Assembly: GCF_006543045.1 (NCBI RefSeq)
Contig: NZ_RBZW01000024.1
Span: forward strand, 1-64,000
Length of the DNA: 64,000 nt
DNA from: Salinadaptatus halalkaliphilus
Lineage (GTDB): Archaea; Halobacteriota; Halobacteria; Halobacteriales; Natrialbaceae
Direction of reading: 5' to 3'
The notes under the pieces were generated by a model. It was given only the letters and a program-made list of their open reading frames with translations. It was not told where the DNA came from and made no database searches. Positions 51,882-61,763 of this stretch are shown piece by piece. A program made the position numbers and the translations under genes. Each line of letters opens with the position of its first letter. The first letter of the stretch is position 1.

Positions 51882-53624
51882 ATGTCGACCGTTTCTAGCG
51901 AGCCGTTCGATCCGGGCGATGGGGAGGCAGACGGAAGCAGAACCGACCTCCGTGAGCGGTACGAATCGCTGCTCTGGGCGTCGATGGATCGATTGGGGAT
52001 CACCGAGAGCGTCGAGCGCAAGATGGTCACGGCAGTGTTGTTGCAGTTCTGTTCGACGATCGCCGTCTTCGCACTGCCGTTGGTCTTTCTCGGCCCGGCC
52101 GAGGCATTTGCCGTCTTCCCGACGAGCCAGATCCTGCTCACAGTCGTCGTCTTCGCACTCGCCGTCACCGCGTTCGTCAACACGATGTTGATCGCGAGAC
52201 GGGACATCATCGAACCGATTCAAGAGCTCCAGACTACCGCCGATGCGATCGCAAGCGGTCAACTCGAGGATCGACCGCCAGAGACCGACCAGGTCGACGA
52301 GACTGGGGATCTGCAGCGGTCGTTTCGCGACATGCACGCGTACCTGACGACGGTGGCGGACCAGGCTGATGCACTCGCCAACGAGGAGTTCGAAGCCGAC
52401 GTTCTCGAGGAAGACGTTCCCGGCGAGTTCGGCGACTCCCTCGAGCGGATGCAGACCGGCCTCCAGAGCCGGATCGACGACCTCGAGGAGAGTCGCGAGC
52501 GGATCGAACGCCAGCGTGCAGATGTCGAACGTCGAAACGAGGCACTCGAGACAGACGCCGATCGCATTCGGTCGGTGTTGGCGGCGTGTGCCGGCGGCGA
52601 TTTCACTAACCGGGTCGAGATCGAGAGCGACCAGGAGGCGATGCGCGAGATCGCGACGGGCCTGAACGTCATGCTCGACGACGTCGAGTCGACGCTGCAC
52701 AGCGTCCAGACGCTCGCCGACGAAGTCGAAGACGTCGGTCGTGACGTCTCGACGAGCGTGACGGAGATGGAACAAGCGAGTGCAGACGTCAGCCAATCCG
52801 CCGAGGAAATTTCGATCGCCACCGATGAACAGAACGATCGGTTCGAGGACGTTCGCGGCGAGATGGCCGACCTCTCGGCCACGATCGAAGAGATCGCGTC
52901 GACGGCAGACGGCGTCGCGGGCGTCTCGAGCGACGCCGCTTCTCGCGCGCGCTCGGGTCGAGAAACTGCAAGCGACGCGATCGACGAACTCGAGCGTTTG
53001 GAGCGTCGGTCGGCGGCGATCGTCGACCGTATGGAGGCCCTGGATGCGGAACTGGCGAACGTCAGCGAGATCGTCGAGATGATCGACGAGATCGCCGAGG
53101 AGACGAATCTGCTCGCGGTCAATGCATCGATCGAGGCTGCCCGTGCGGGTACAGACGGGAGTCGGTTCGCAGTGGTCGCAAACGAGATCAAATCGCTCTC
53201 GGAGGAGACCGGTGAGGCGACTCGAGAGGTCGACGAGATGGTCAGCGACGTGCAGGCGTCCGCCCAGGAAGCCGTCGAGGAGATCCGACAGATGCAGGCA
53301 GATGTCGTCGAGGGCTCCGAGACGATCGAAGAGAGCCTCTCGGTGCTCGAGGAGATTGCCGATCACGTCCAGGAGGCAAACGACGGCGTCCAGTCGATCA
53401 ACGACGCGACCGACGAACAAGCACGAACCAGCCAGGAGGTCGTCGCGATGGTCGACGAGGCGACCGATCAGAGTCAACGAACGCTCCAGGAAACCAACAG
53501 CGTCGCCGCGGCCGCGGAGGAACAGACCGCCACGGTGTCACAGATTTCGACGGCTGCGGAGTCGTTGTCCGAAACCGCGACGGAACTCAACGGCCAGTTA
53601 GACGAGTTTACCGTCTCGAGTTAA
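51882..53624 (+). CDS. Methyl-accepting taxis transducer, membrane-bound
   Basis: A 580-residue haloarchaeal transducer (Htr type). Two membrane spans near residues 48-68 and 80-102 are joined by only ~12 residues, so there is no extracellular sensor. HAMP-like regions follow ([18 protein letters not shown] and a second near ~250), then the cytoplasmic methyl-accepting domain with the hairpin tip [21 protein letters not shown]. It probably senses membrane or cytoplasmic signals, or works with a separate partner, and reports to CheA/CheW. TTTAAGT ~27 bases before the ATG at 51882 fits a leaderless transcript and excludes the in-frame TTG at 51840. Confidence 0.92.
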   Translation: MSTVSSEPFDPGDGEADGSRTDLRERYESLLWASMDRLGITESVERKMVTAVLLQFCSTIAVFALPLVFLGPAEAFAVFPTSQILLTVVVFALAVTAFVNTMLIARRDIIEPIQELQTTADAIASGQLEDRPPETDQVDETGDLQRSFRDMHAYLTTVADQADALANEEFEADVLEEDVPGEFGDSLERMQTGLQSRIDDLEESRERIERQRADVERRNEALETDADRIRSVLAACAGGDFTNRVEIESDQEAMREIATGLNVMLDDVESTLHSVQTLADEVEDVGRDVSTSVTEMEQASADVSQSAEEISIATDEQNDRFEDVRGEMADLSATIEEIASTADGVAGVSSDAASRARSGRETASDAIDELERLERRSAAIVDRMEALDAELANVSEIVEMIDEIAEETNLLAVNASIEAARAGTDGSRFAVVANEIKSLSEETGEATREVDEMVSDVQASAQEAVEEIRQMQADVVEGSETIEESLSVLEEIADHVQEANDGVQSINDATDEQARTSQEVVAMVDEATDQSQRTLQETNSVAAAAEEQTATVSQISTAAESLSETATELNGQLDEFTVSS

Positions 53625-53739
53625 GCGTACTCGGGTCGAGACGGGGGCGGTTCGGCCGCTGTCACGATCGGAAGGCTGCCTCGATTCGCCGGCGGCATCG
53701 AGTCCAACTTATATGCCGTCCGAGCACGTACGTCGTCGT

Positions 53740-53916
53740 ATGTTCCGTGCGATCCTGCCGGAGGGTCAGATCGCTTGTCAGCGGTACGAACACGCCGAAA
53801 ATGGCCTCGAGTTGTACGACGAGGACGACGAGTTCGTCGCGTTCGTCCCCTATGCGACGCTCAATGCCCTCGTCAGTGAGAAAGCCTACACCGGTGACGA
53901 ACGGTCGATTATGTAA
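53740..53916 (+). CDS. Small conserved haloarchaeal-type protein
   Basis: A 58-residue acidic protein (MFRAILPEGQIACQRYEHAE..., YDEDDEFVAFVPYATLNAL) of unknown function, with one Cys and a likely small beta fold. ACTTATATGC at ~53707-53716 is a TATA box that covers the upstream in-frame ATG at 53713, so the ATG at 53740 is the real start of a leaderless message. Confidence 0.65.
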   Translation: MFRAILPEGQIACQRYEHAENGLELYDEDDEFVAFVPYATLNALVSEKAYTGDERSIM

Positions 53917-53947
53917 GAAGAAATAGCCAACGAGGTGGTCGTGGCGA

Positions 53948-54901
53948 TCACGTTGCCGGTGTCCGGTCGATTGCCTCGAGTTGTTCGCGGTACCGGTTAC
54001 GGACCGTCACGACGGTCGTCTGTGCGGTTTCGGCGACGGCTCGTTGCGGGATCGTTTCGTCACAGAGCAGCCCCGCAGCGTAGATCGCCGCGGCGGCGAA
54101 CCCCGTCGGTGATTTTCCCGAATGGAGCCCTTGCTCGGTCGTTTTCTCGATAATATCGACCGCTGTTGCCTCCACGTCCTTGTCGACGTCGAGCTCCGAA
54201 CAGAACCGCGGGACGAACTGCCGGGGGTTCGTCGGCTCGAGGTTGATGTCGAGTTCGTCGGCGATGTAGCGGTAGGTGCGTCCGATCTCGCGCTGGTCGA
54301 CCCTGGAAACGGCGGTTACTTCCTCGAGGCTGCGGGGGATGCCTTCTTTTCTACAGGCCGTGTAGAGAGCGCTGGTGGCGACGCCTTCGATCGACCGTCC
54401 GCGGATGAGATCCTGTTCCAGTGCGCGTCGGTAAATGACGCTTGCCGTCTCCTTGACGGGTTTTGGAACGCCGAGGGCGCTGACCATGCGGTCGATCTCG
54501 GAGAGTGCGTACTTGAGGTTGCGTTCACCGGCGTTTTTCGTTCGAATCCGTTCCTGCCAGACCCGGAGCCGGTGGAGCTGTCCGTGTTTGTCGGCGGACA
54601 TCGAGTGACCGTTGGCATCCTTGTTGCGCCAGTCGATCGTCGTCGTCAGCCCGCGGTCGTGCATTGACTGGGTCAACGGTGCGCCGACGCGGGAGAGTTC
54701 GTCGTGTTCCTGGGCGTTGAACGCGCGCCACTCGGGTCCATAATCGATGGGATCTTCGGTGAGCACGAGCCCACACTGTTCACAGACTCGCTCGCCGCGA
54801 TCCGGATCGTGAACGATCGTCTCGGTCTCGCAGTCGGGACACAGCTCGACGTCCCGTTCCTGGGACTCACTTGTAACATGATCGATGATAGACTGCGTCA
54901 T
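53948..54901 (-). CDS. tfb: Transcription initiation factor IIB (TFB)
   Basis: A 317-residue TFB, which bridges TBP-bound TATA/BRE DNA and RNA polymerase. The zinc ribbon lies at ~21-45 (CPDC...CEQCG), then the B-finger/linker region DYGPEWRAFNAQEHDELSR. Two cyclin-like repeats follow, the first with YALSEIDRMVSALGVPKPVK and the second with ATAVDIIEKTTEQGLHSGKSP. The ATG at 54901 (MTQSIIDHVT) is chosen over an upstream in-frame start with no protein character. Haloarchaea carry several TFB paralogues; which one this is cannot be said. Confidence 0.96.
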   Translation of the reverse strand: MTQSIIDHVTSESQERDVELCPDCETETIVHDPDRGERVCEQCGLVLTEDPIDYGPEWRAFNAQEHDELSRVGAPLTQSMHDRGLTTTIDWRNKDANGHSMSADKHGQLHRLRVWQERIRTKNAGERNLKYALSEIDRMVSALGVPKPVKETASVIYRRALEQDLIRGRSIEGVATSALYTACRKEGIPRSLEEVTAVSRVDQREIGRTYRYIADELDINLEPTNPRQFVPRFCSELDVDKDVEATAVDIIEKTTEQGLHSGKSPTGFAAAAIYAAGLLCDETIPQRAVAETAQTTVVTVRNRYREQLEAIDRTPAT

Positions 54902-55666
54902 CAGTAGGCGGATGAATCCGTGCCGGCACTGTAAGGGGCTCACATGGTTTACGCGGGAAACACCGACTTACTGTCCTGTCGGCTGTAAGTCAGTATCGAC
55001 GGGAACGAGCCGCGTTCGTCGTGGGCTATTTCTTGCCGTCTCCCCTGACGTTCGATCAATCCGGCGATCAGTACCACCGGTCACTGATCGCGTCCAATGG
55101 GCCGCTGCAGTCGCGGTCGGATCGACGATTCGACGAGTCCGCCCACGGTTGACGCTCGAAGTATGCATACGAATTATCAATCGACCGATCGTCTCTCGGT
55201 GTAAATTCACGGTTCATCCCGGAAATCGATCTTTTGGTTCCAAACCGTCGTACGATTTATGTCGGTTGGGTCGGACGTGTAGAAGCAGTGCTGTATCGCC
55301 GATGATCCTGACTAGTCCCAACGGACCGCTGGCCACATACGAGACGTATATACGCACCGTCTATCGGGCGGCAATCGGTCGATACGGGAGACGGTCGCCC
55401 GGCGAGAAGCGTGGGGGGCGAGACCGGCCGCCTCTCGCCGTTGGACCGGTCCGCCGAAGTCGTCCCGTACCAACTTTGCAGCCGATGCAAAACGTGACCG
55501 TGTTTAAGAGAGTCACTGTTGGTGTACAACGTGGTGTGTCAATAGTGACTGCGAATCGCCGTTCGACTGTACAGCGGCCCCGTTCGATCCGTCGCCGTAC
55601 TGCAGTTTCGACGTATCGTGGCGCCTCCCTTTGGATCGATCGAGTGCCGTCCGGAGGCCAGCGATA
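54902..55666. other. Large intergenic region downstream of divergent TFB promoter
   Basis: About 765 bases with no convincing gene. The frames present are basic and Arg/Ser-rich, unlike haloarchaeal proteins. GACTTACTGTCC...GGCTGTAAGTC near 54965-54995 forms a weak inverted repeat. It should hold the TFB promoter on the left and that of the DUF7344-like gene on the right; GTGTTTAAGAG near 55499-55509 is one TATA-like tract. Confidence 0.45.
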
Positions 55667-56266
55667 ATGTCGTCGATCGATACCTCTCTCCCCGACGAAA
55701 TCGCCTCGTCAGTGTCTAATTCTGAAGACGACGGGGGGCTCTCGAAAGACGTCATTTTCGAACTACTGAAGAACCGCCGTCGACGCGAAGTGCTTGCGTA
55801 CTTGCTCGAGGCCGAGGATACGGTAACCCTCGGCGAGCTCGCCGAACAGATCGCTGCCTGGGAAAACGACACGGACGTCAACGCCCTGAGCTCCGACCAA
55901 CGAAAGCGCGTCTACGTCGCCCTCTATCAGACCCATCTTCCCAAGATGGACGACGCCGGAATCGTCGAGTACGATCAGGATCGCGGGCTCATCTCGCTGT
56001 CTGACAACGCCGACTTACTGATGATGTACCTCGACACAGACAATCATCAGCAAGACCGGTGGGATCGGTGGTACGCGGGGCTCAGCGTCGTCGGGATCGC
56101 CATCGTCGGTGCGACTATGCTCGGCGTGCCACTGGTTTCGACACTGCCGACGGTCGCAGTTGCCGGAGGCGTCGTCCTCGCGTTTCTGGGTCTGTCGATC
56201 GCCCATACCGCGACGAATCGACAGCGCGAACAATCCGTCAACGGTAAACTCTCCCGTATCGACTGA
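55667..56266 (+). CDS. Membrane-anchored winged-helix protein, DUF7344-like
   Basis: A 199-residue haloarchaeal regulator. Residues ~25-110 are a DUF7344/ArsR-like winged helix: SKDVIFELLKNRRRREVLAYL, TVTLGELAEQIAAWEN, YVALYQTHLPKMDDAGIVEYD. Residues ~145-185 are two membrane spans (YAGLSVVGIAIVGATMLGVP; VAVAGGVVLAFLGLSIAHTA). The protein should bind DNA or a partner at the cytoplasmic face of the membrane. The ATG at 55667 gives the family start (MSSIDTS); twelve upstream in-frame codons look non-coding. Confidence 0.85.
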   Translation: MSSIDTSLPDEIASSVSNSEDDGGLSKDVIFELLKNRRRREVLAYLLEAEDTVTLGELAEQIAAWENDTDVNALSSDQRKRVYVALYQTHLPKMDDAGIVEYDQDRGLISLSDNADLLMMYLDTDNHQQDRWDRWYAGLSVVGIAIVGATMLGVPLVSTLPTVAVAGGVVLAFLGLSIAHTATNRQREQSVNGKLSRID

Positions 56267-56507
56267 TCGCTATTCGATTTCGCCGCGAAGCGGGCCACAG
56301 TGGATTGGCATTGCTACGAATGCCGCCGACAGTCGTTCTGATGACTGCGATTATATCCTCGAGAAGGACTTTTATTCACGCCGTTCGTACGGACGACTGG
56401 CTCCCGATCCGCCGTCCAGTACCGGAACAGTTCGCGTGCCAGCTTGCTGTTCTCCCGGGGGCCACTTTCTGTCGCCCGATTAGGACCGGACTGGCCTCGA
56501 GACATCA

Positions 56508-58274
56508 CTACTGATTGCGGGCGTTGTACTGCAGATCGGTCGTCGCGTCGCCAAGCAGCGTGAACGACTCGAGGTTGCCGTCGAACCAGTAGGCGTCCAG
56601 TCCGTCCGCGATCGCACCGCGAACGGCCTGATCTTCGACGACATCGTCGTCGTCGATCGTCGCGTCACGATACTCCGACTTGACGACCGGCCCGGTCGTC
56701 TCGAAGGAGTACGTACTCGGTTCGTCGGTATCGGTCGCATCGATGACCAGCGCGTGTGGTAGCAGTTCGTAGTCGCCGTACTCGCTCGGATCGATCTCCG
56801 CCCCGTCGACGAAGACGGCCGCCTCGCCCTCGCTAAAGGTCACGTCGGTCACGGCGCCGGAGAACCGAAACGCGAGCGTCGAATCCGTCACCGAACTTTG
56901 GACCGTCGACCCCGCAATCGTCGTCGCCTCGTCGGCGGGATCTTCGTCACCCTCGAGTTCGATCGTCCCGTCGACGGTGATCTCGAAGTTCGTCGGCGCG
57001 CCACGGCCCTCGACCTCGAGAAGGTGGGGGAGTTGCGCGCCGTAGTCGTCGGGATCGACCGCTTCGCCGTCGAGGATCACCGTCGCCGGCCCGTCGACGG
57101 TGAGTTCCTCGAGGTCGCCGTCGAATCGGAACGCGTCCTTCCAGTCGGCGACGACGCCGTGGGCGACGCCGTCCTCGATAACGGCTTCGTCGTCGATCGT
57201 CGCGCCGTCGGCCGTCGAGGGCCGGATCTCGCCGGTCGCGGCGAACTCGTACCGCGTGACGTCTTCGGTCGAACCGTCGAACAGTAGCAGGTGCTCGAGC
57301 GCCGAGTCGTCTTCGTCGTCATCGGGACGCGAGTCCGAGTCGGTCTCGCCCGCTGCGGCTTCCCGTGGCGTCGTCGGCACGCCGTCGGGAACCGAAAGGT
57401 CGGGATCGCTCGAGACGCCGTCCCGTCGCAGGCCACTGCCTTGGACGGTGCCGCTGATCGCACCACCGGTCATGCGTGCGCTGCCGCTGTTGCGCATGAC
57501 CATCGCGTAGGGGTACGAGCCGGCGGCGAAGTGAGAGTCGTCGATGGCGACCGTGTTGCCGGGCCAGACCCACACCGGGCGCCCGGAATCTTCGACGTAG
57601 CCGCCCCACCCGGGGCCGTAGTCGGTGTCGTCGTTGTAGGCGACACAATCGGTGATGACGTCCTGTCCGCCGGCGACACGAAACGTCGAGACGCCGTTGT
57701 TCTTGCCGTAACAGTGATCCAACTCGACCGAGCCGCCGGAGGCCGTGTTCGAACAGTAAAACCCGTTGTTCGGCCACCCCTGGACGTTGCAGTATCGAAA
57801 CGTGACGTCACAGCCGGCTTGTTTGTGATAGAAGACGGCACCGGGGCCGTGGACGAAACTCTCGCCTTCTTTGGTCGAGCCGTCGCCCAGGTAGACGTTC
57901 TCGATCAACACGTCGCCGCTGGGGGCGGTGATCGAGATCATAAACGCGTCGCCGCGGTGCAGTCCGTCGAATCCGATGTTTCGGATCGTCGAGTTGCCGC
58001 CCTCGACGAGCAAGAGGACGCTGTTGCCGTTCGTCAGATCGAACAGTTTGTTCTCGTAGGTCTCTCCCTCGCCGATGCGAATCGTCTGCCCTCGCGCCGT
58101 GATCTCCTCGTAGTCGTCGCTGGCGACGGCGGCGCCGGAAAGTGTCGCACTCGCCGTCGTCAATCCAGCTAACTTTACGTACGATCGCCGGTCGAGTAAC
58201 CGACGATTACTCTCGTCATCATCGTCGTCGCCGACGGCCTCCGTCTCGTCCAGTACCGGGGGTTCGCGTGCCAT
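56508..58274 (-). CDS. Tat-exported right-handed beta-helix protein with tandem C-terminal repeats
   Basis: A 588-residue secreted protein. RRSYVKLAG near residues 29-37 followed by a hydrophobic, Ala-rich stretch is a twin-arginine signal. Residues ~55-280 are beta-helix coils (NSTIRNIGFDGLHRGDAF, DVLIENVYLGDG, VELDHCYGKNNG), as in pectate-lyase-like proteins, but no catalytic site is visible. The C-terminal half has three related acidic units (DGSTEDVTRYEFAATGEI; FSGAVTDVTFSEGEAAVFVDG; FDGNLESFTLLGDAT). A surface or carbohydrate-binding role is likely. GTTTTATG ~25-30 bases upstream of the ATG is the TATA box. Its shorter paralogue lies next to it at 58611-59549. Confidence 0.82.
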   Translation of the reverse strand: MAREPPVLDETEAVGDDDDDESNRRLLDRRSYVKLAGLTTASATLSGAAVASDDYEEITARGQTIRIGEGETYENKLFDLTNGNSVLLLVEGGNSTIRNIGFDGLHRGDAFMISITAPSGDVLIENVYLGDGSTKEGESFVHGPGAVFYHKQAGCDVTFRYCNVQGWPNNGFYCSNTASGGSVELDHCYGKNNGVSTFRVAGGQDVITDCVAYNDDTDYGPGWGGYVEDSGRPVWVWPGNTVAIDDSHFAAGSYPYAMVMRNSGSARMTGGAISGTVQGSGLRRDGVSSDPDLSVPDGVPTTPREAAAGETDSDSRPDDDEDDSALEHLLLFDGSTEDVTRYEFAATGEIRPSTADGATIDDEAVIEDGVAHGVVADWKDAFRFDGDLEELTVDGPATVILDGEAVDPDDYGAQLPHLLEVEGRGAPTNFEITVDGTIELEGDEDPADEATTIAGSTVQSSVTDSTLAFRFSGAVTDVTFSEGEAAVFVDGAEIDPSEYGDYELLPHALVIDATDTDEPSTYSFETTGPVVKSEYRDATIDDDDVVEDQAVRGAIADGLDAYWFDGNLESFTLLGDATTDLQYNARNQ

Positions 58275-58610
58275 GCAGTCTGGTAATTCGAGACTACCGG
58301 CATAAAACTTCCCTTACAAAACATTTAAATTTTAGAGAGTCTCTATCTTATCTGTATTTACATTCAGGATGTTAATGACGTTAGCAGCTGGAATATATGT
58401 GGCGAGAAGATATGGCGATCCAATAGCCCGAGTCGGTTACCCCCCATCACGAGGGCGATCTCGACCGGTGGAACGCTCGAGTAATCCCGGATTACGCCGC
58501 CGTCATCGAGAAAAACTGGTCTCGCGCCGAGACTCGACGTCGGCAGTGAGAAGCGATACGCTACGCGCTCGAGAGACGATCGCAGCGACGATCAGCCCGC
58601 AGAAGAATTC
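58275..58610. other. Intergenic region between the two beta-helix genes
   Basis: About 335 bases, AT-rich in its left half (AAACATTTAAATTTTAGAGA). It carries the promoter of the leftward 588-residue gene. I see no other gene, and no repeat shared with the neighbouring upstream region. Confidence 0.5.
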
Positions 58611-59549
58611 TTACTCGCCAGTCGCAGCCGCTTCGGCGCTCGTCGGAACGCCGTCGGGAATAACTGCCTCGGGGTCCGTCCCGACGTCGTCTGCGAGTTC
58701 GACCGTCGAGCCAGCGTTTTCGCCGATGCCGGCGACCTCGCCGTAGTCGGTCTCTCGAACGTCGACGGTCGTCGCCTGGCCGTTCGCGCCCGCGTCGATG
58801 GCGACGTTGTTGCCGTTCATCTCGAGCTGGCAGTTCTCGACTTCGATCGTCCCCGGCGCCCAGGCCCAGATACCGCGGCCCTGGTAGCCGTCGTCGTCGA
58901 CGTAGACACTCGAGTTCGTCACCTTACTCCCCTCGGTCGCGAGCCGGAAGTGCGAAACGTAACAGTTCGCCGCGAACGACCGATCGATGTGGACCGTTCC
59001 GCCGCCGGCGTTGCCGGGAGCGGAGGCGTAGATCGCGTTATCCGCGAAGCCCTGGATGTTGACGTTCTCGAAGTCGATGTGACCCGCGTGATCAGGGTTG
59101 ACCCAGAACGCCGTCTCGCCGTGGCCGTTCGGCGCACCGTTGCCCTCGCTCGAGCCATCGCCGAGGTAGACGTTCTCGACCGTGCTCGAGCCGCCGCCGT
59201 CAGCGATGCCGAACGTACCGGATCCGGCGTTTGACGTGTTCGCGCCGTGGAAGCCGACGTTACGGATCGTCCAGTCGCTTCCCTGGGCGGTGATCGTAAT
59301 ATCCTGACCGGTCGTCATGTCGACGAGTTTGTGTTCCCAGGTCTCGCCGTCGTCGATGGTGATCCTCTGTCCCTGCGCTTCGATAACCTCGTAGTCGTCC
59401 TCCGCGCCAGCCGTCCCGGCAACGCCGATCGACGTCGCCGCGGTCGCGACTGCGGCCAGCGAACGAACGTAGTTACGGCGGGTTAATCCGGAGTTACGGC
59501 CTGTAGTCGGTGTGGAATCCGTTTCGGACGTACGGGGAAAGTTCGCCAT
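58611..59549 (-). CDS. Tat-exported right-handed beta-helix protein, short paralogue
   Basis: A 312-residue secreted protein. LTRRNYVRSLAAVATAATS near residues 23-41 is a twin-arginine signal with a probable cleavage after GTAGA. The mature part is a beta-helix like its neighbour's (SDWTIRNVGFHGANTSN, STVENVYLGDGSSEG, VNIQGFADNAIYAS, GTVHIDRSF). Both paralogues end their helix with IPDGVPT(S/T) and share EVIEAQGQRITIDDG/EEITARGQTIRIGEG. It lacks the C-terminal repeats. The ATG at 59549 sits ~27 bases from a GTTTATGA TATA box; the GTG at 59567 is too close to it. Confidence 0.82.
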   Translation of the reverse strand: MANFPRTSETDSTPTTGRNSGLTRRNYVRSLAAVATAATSIGVAGTAGAEDDYEVIEAQGQRITIDDGETWEHKLVDMTTGQDITITAQGSDWTIRNVGFHGANTSNAGSGTFGIADGGGSSTVENVYLGDGSSEGNGAPNGHGETAFWVNPDHAGHIDFENVNIQGFADNAIYASAPGNAGGGTVHIDRSFAANCYVSHFRLATEGSKVTNSSVYVDDDGYQGRGIWAWAPGTIEVENCQLEMNGNNVAIDAGANGQATTVDVRETDYGEVAGIGENAGSTVELADDVGTDPEAVIPDGVPTSAEAAATGE

Positions 59550-59949
59550 ACAGTTGGGTAACACCACCTTGAACTCATAAACTTTTCCTTGGAATAAATG
59601 GTTAGATTCGATGAGCGTATTCGAAACAGGAATAAATGTATTGGAATATACGAGTATAGATGCAAAAAGTTACTACTTTCCAAATCTCCCGTGAAATACC
59701 GAATTGTGCGTGTAATAGAGCTGGTAATCGTGACGTTATTCGGAAGTCGCGGGGCAGTAGTCGAACGTTAGGTCCGTGTCGATGATGGAGTGGAAAGCGA
59801 AACGGCCAGTCGGATCATCGAACGACGAAACAGGTACTCTCGGAACCTGTCGAATCGCGTCGGCGTCGTTTCTCGAGCCCGAACCAACGCCTCGTCGACA
59901 GGACGGCGGAATCGGAATGTTAACCAGTCGCCTCTCCTAGGATGGCAGT
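59550..59949. other. Intergenic promoter region
   Basis: About 400 bases; the left part (59570-59700) is AT-rich and holds the promoter of the beta-helix gene (AAGTTTATGA, minus strand). The right part should hold the promoter for the gene at 59950. The frames inside are short and do not resemble proteins of this genome. Confidence 0.5.
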
Positions 59950-60387
59950 ATGAACTGGCTTCGTGCGCTTGCCGCCGCCGGGTTCTCGGTCGTCTTACCC
60001 GGTGCAGGCCACGCGATACTCCGCGACTGGCTCCGTGCGCTGGTGTTTGCCGGCCTGTATCTCTCCGCGGTTGCGATCTTTTTGCCACCGACCGATGAAC
60101 TCGCCGCGGTCGACTCGGTTACCGAGACCGTCACTGTCGTCACCACCGAGATCGATACGATGGGGCAGTTCGTCCTCTCGTTCGTCGTCCTCTTTGCGGC
60201 GATCGATGCAACGTTTCGGGCGCTTGGCTTCCCGCCGGGCTCGAGTGCCGCCACCGACGGCGACGAGGGACCGAGCTGTCCGGAGTGTGGGAAGGAACTC
60301 GACGAAGACCTCGCGTTCTGTCACTGGTGTACGACCCGCCTCGAGACGCCCGAAGACGAGGCCGAAGAGGAACCGATCAGCTCGTAA
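59950..60387 (+). CDS. Membrane protein with C-terminal zinc ribbon, DUF7575-like
   Basis: A 145-residue protein. Two membrane segments lie near residues 8-25 (AAAGFSVVLPGAGHAI) and 30-50 (LVFAGLYLSAVAIFLPP), with a third at ~72-90 (FVLSFVVLFAAIDATF). A zinc ribbon follows at ~108-130 (CPECGKELDEDLAFCHWC). This layout is common in Halobacteria, with the ribbon in the cytoplasm; function is unknown. It is convergent with the aroB'-type gene, with a 28-base gap. Confidence 0.8.
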   Translation: MNWLRALAAAGFSVVLPGAGHAILRDWLRALVFAGLYLSAVAIFLPPTDELAAVDSVTETVTVVTTEIDTMGQFVLSFVVLFAAIDATFRALGFPPGSSAATDGDEGPSCPECGKELDEDLAFCHWCTTRLETPEDEAEEEPISS

Positions 60388-60415
60388 CCAAACGGTGTCG
60401 AAGCCGACCCCGCCA

Positions 60416-61603
60416 CTACTTTTCGATAATGCTCTCCTCGACGGCTTCGCCGAAGTGACGGGCCGTATCCTCGTAATACAACAACAGGTCGTCACCGACC
60501 TCGAGGTCAGTCACCGCTTTTCGTCCGTCGCCGGTCGCCACTTTGATCGTCTCCGCATTCTGTAACAACGTTTCGACCCGATCGCCGTCGTCGGTTTCGA
60601 CGGCCACGCGAAACATCGGCCGCTGCTCGATTTTGACCCGGCCGACGATCGCTTCACGGGTATTGCCCGCAGTGTCGACGACCTGGACCTCGTCACCGCT
60701 TTGCAGTTCCGCGAGGTACTTCGTGCCGCCGTCCGGCGTGCGGACGTAGGCATGGACCGCGCCAGCGTTGACTCGGAACGGCCGGGAGGCGACGTAGGGT
60801 GAGTCGGCGGTTTCGGCGTGGACAAAGACCAGTCCACGAGCCATCGACCCGACGAGCATCCCTTCGTCGTGTTCCAAGAGACTGCCCGTATCGACGCAAA
60901 CGCGGTCGGCACTGCCGATACGCTCGACGTCGAGCACCTCGGCATACTCGAGGTCCAGCGATTCGCGTTCGGCCTCGTCGCGAACCTCGACGGTCTCATG
61001 AATCTCGTCGGGATCGTCCGAGTCGAGCAAGACGGCGTCGGAACCGATCTCTAAGGTCTCGAAGGCGGTCTTTGCTTCCTCGGCGCTCGTGACGCCGGCG
61101 ATGAGGTTGGTCTCTTCGCCGATGCGAGCGATCAGGTTCTCGAGGGGAATGATCGTCCAGTCCTCGCCGATGACGATCGTATGATCGGCGTCTTCGGCGG
61201 CGGTTTCGGCGAACTGTTCGTACGCCGTATCGAGGATGCGAACGTAGGCACCGCGCTCGAGGTCAGTCTCCCCGTCGCGGCGCAGCGTCGAAAGGTCCGC
61301 CGAGCCCGAGAAATCCTCGGGGAGATCGATCGTCGCGTCGCCTTCGCCGTCCTTGCCGACGATGACGGCGTCGGGTCGGGCGTCGGTCCCGTCATCGTCG
61401 TCGATGTCGTCGACGAGCGTCACGTCGCCGTCGGTACGGAAGGCAGCGACGTTGATGTTTCCGAGTTCGCGCACGCGAGCGACATCGTCCTCGTCGACCA
61501 ACACCCAGTCAGCACCCGCCTCGAGTGCGGCGGTGATGCGCTCTCGGCGCACGTCCCAGTCGCCGACAGTATCGTCGGCTTTAATCCAGACAGATCGAGT
61601 CAT
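60416..61603 (-). CDS. 3-dehydroquinate synthase II (archaeal type)
   Basis: A 395-residue enzyme of the archaeal shikimate pathway. It makes 3-dehydroquinate from 2-amino-3,7-dideoxy-D-threo-hept-6-ulosonate in an NAD-dependent step. The N-terminus MTRSVWIKADDTVGDW is typical, and the C-terminal half has DRVCVDTGSLLEHDEGMLVGS, VNAGAVHAYVRTPDGGTKYLAELQSGDEV and NTREAIVGRVKIEQRPM, the family signature. The ATG at 61603 is chosen because the upstream 17 codons lack family character. The partner enzyme (ADH synthase) is not in this window. Confidence 0.93.
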   Translation of the reverse strand: MTRSVWIKADDTVGDWDVRRERITAALEAGADWVLVDEDDVARVRELGNINVAAFRTDGDVTLVDDIDDDDGTDARPDAVIVGKDGEGDATIDLPEDFSGSADLSTLRRDGETDLERGAYVRILDTAYEQFAETAAEDADHTIVIGEDWTIIPLENLIARIGEETNLIAGVTSAEEAKTAFETLEIGSDAVLLDSDDPDEIHETVEVRDEAERESLDLEYAEVLDVERIGSADRVCVDTGSLLEHDEGMLVGSMARGLVFVHAETADSPYVASRPFRVNAGAVHAYVRTPDGGTKYLAELQSGDEVQVVDTAGNTREAIVGRVKIEQRPMFRVAVETDDGDRVETLLQNAETIKVATGDGRKAVTDLEVGDDLLLYYEDTARHFGEAVEESIIEK

Positions 61604-61763
61604 ACCTCGACGGTCGAAGGGGACCGGCTTGAACGTGGCGGATCGTGCAGGCACCGCCGCCCGCTGTACGTATTGCAGCTAATGTAACAGTAGTAACGAT
61701 AGTAACGATTGTATGATTACTTTCTTCAGAGTACCTAATATCGGGCCGAACCGAGTGGGAGAT

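Noticed and set aside
54885-55667. A 260-codon rightward frame upstream of the DUF7344-like gene
   Set aside because: Basic, Arg/Ser/Thr-rich composition unlike haloarchaeal proteins, overlaps the TFB promoter and start, and has no recognisable motif.
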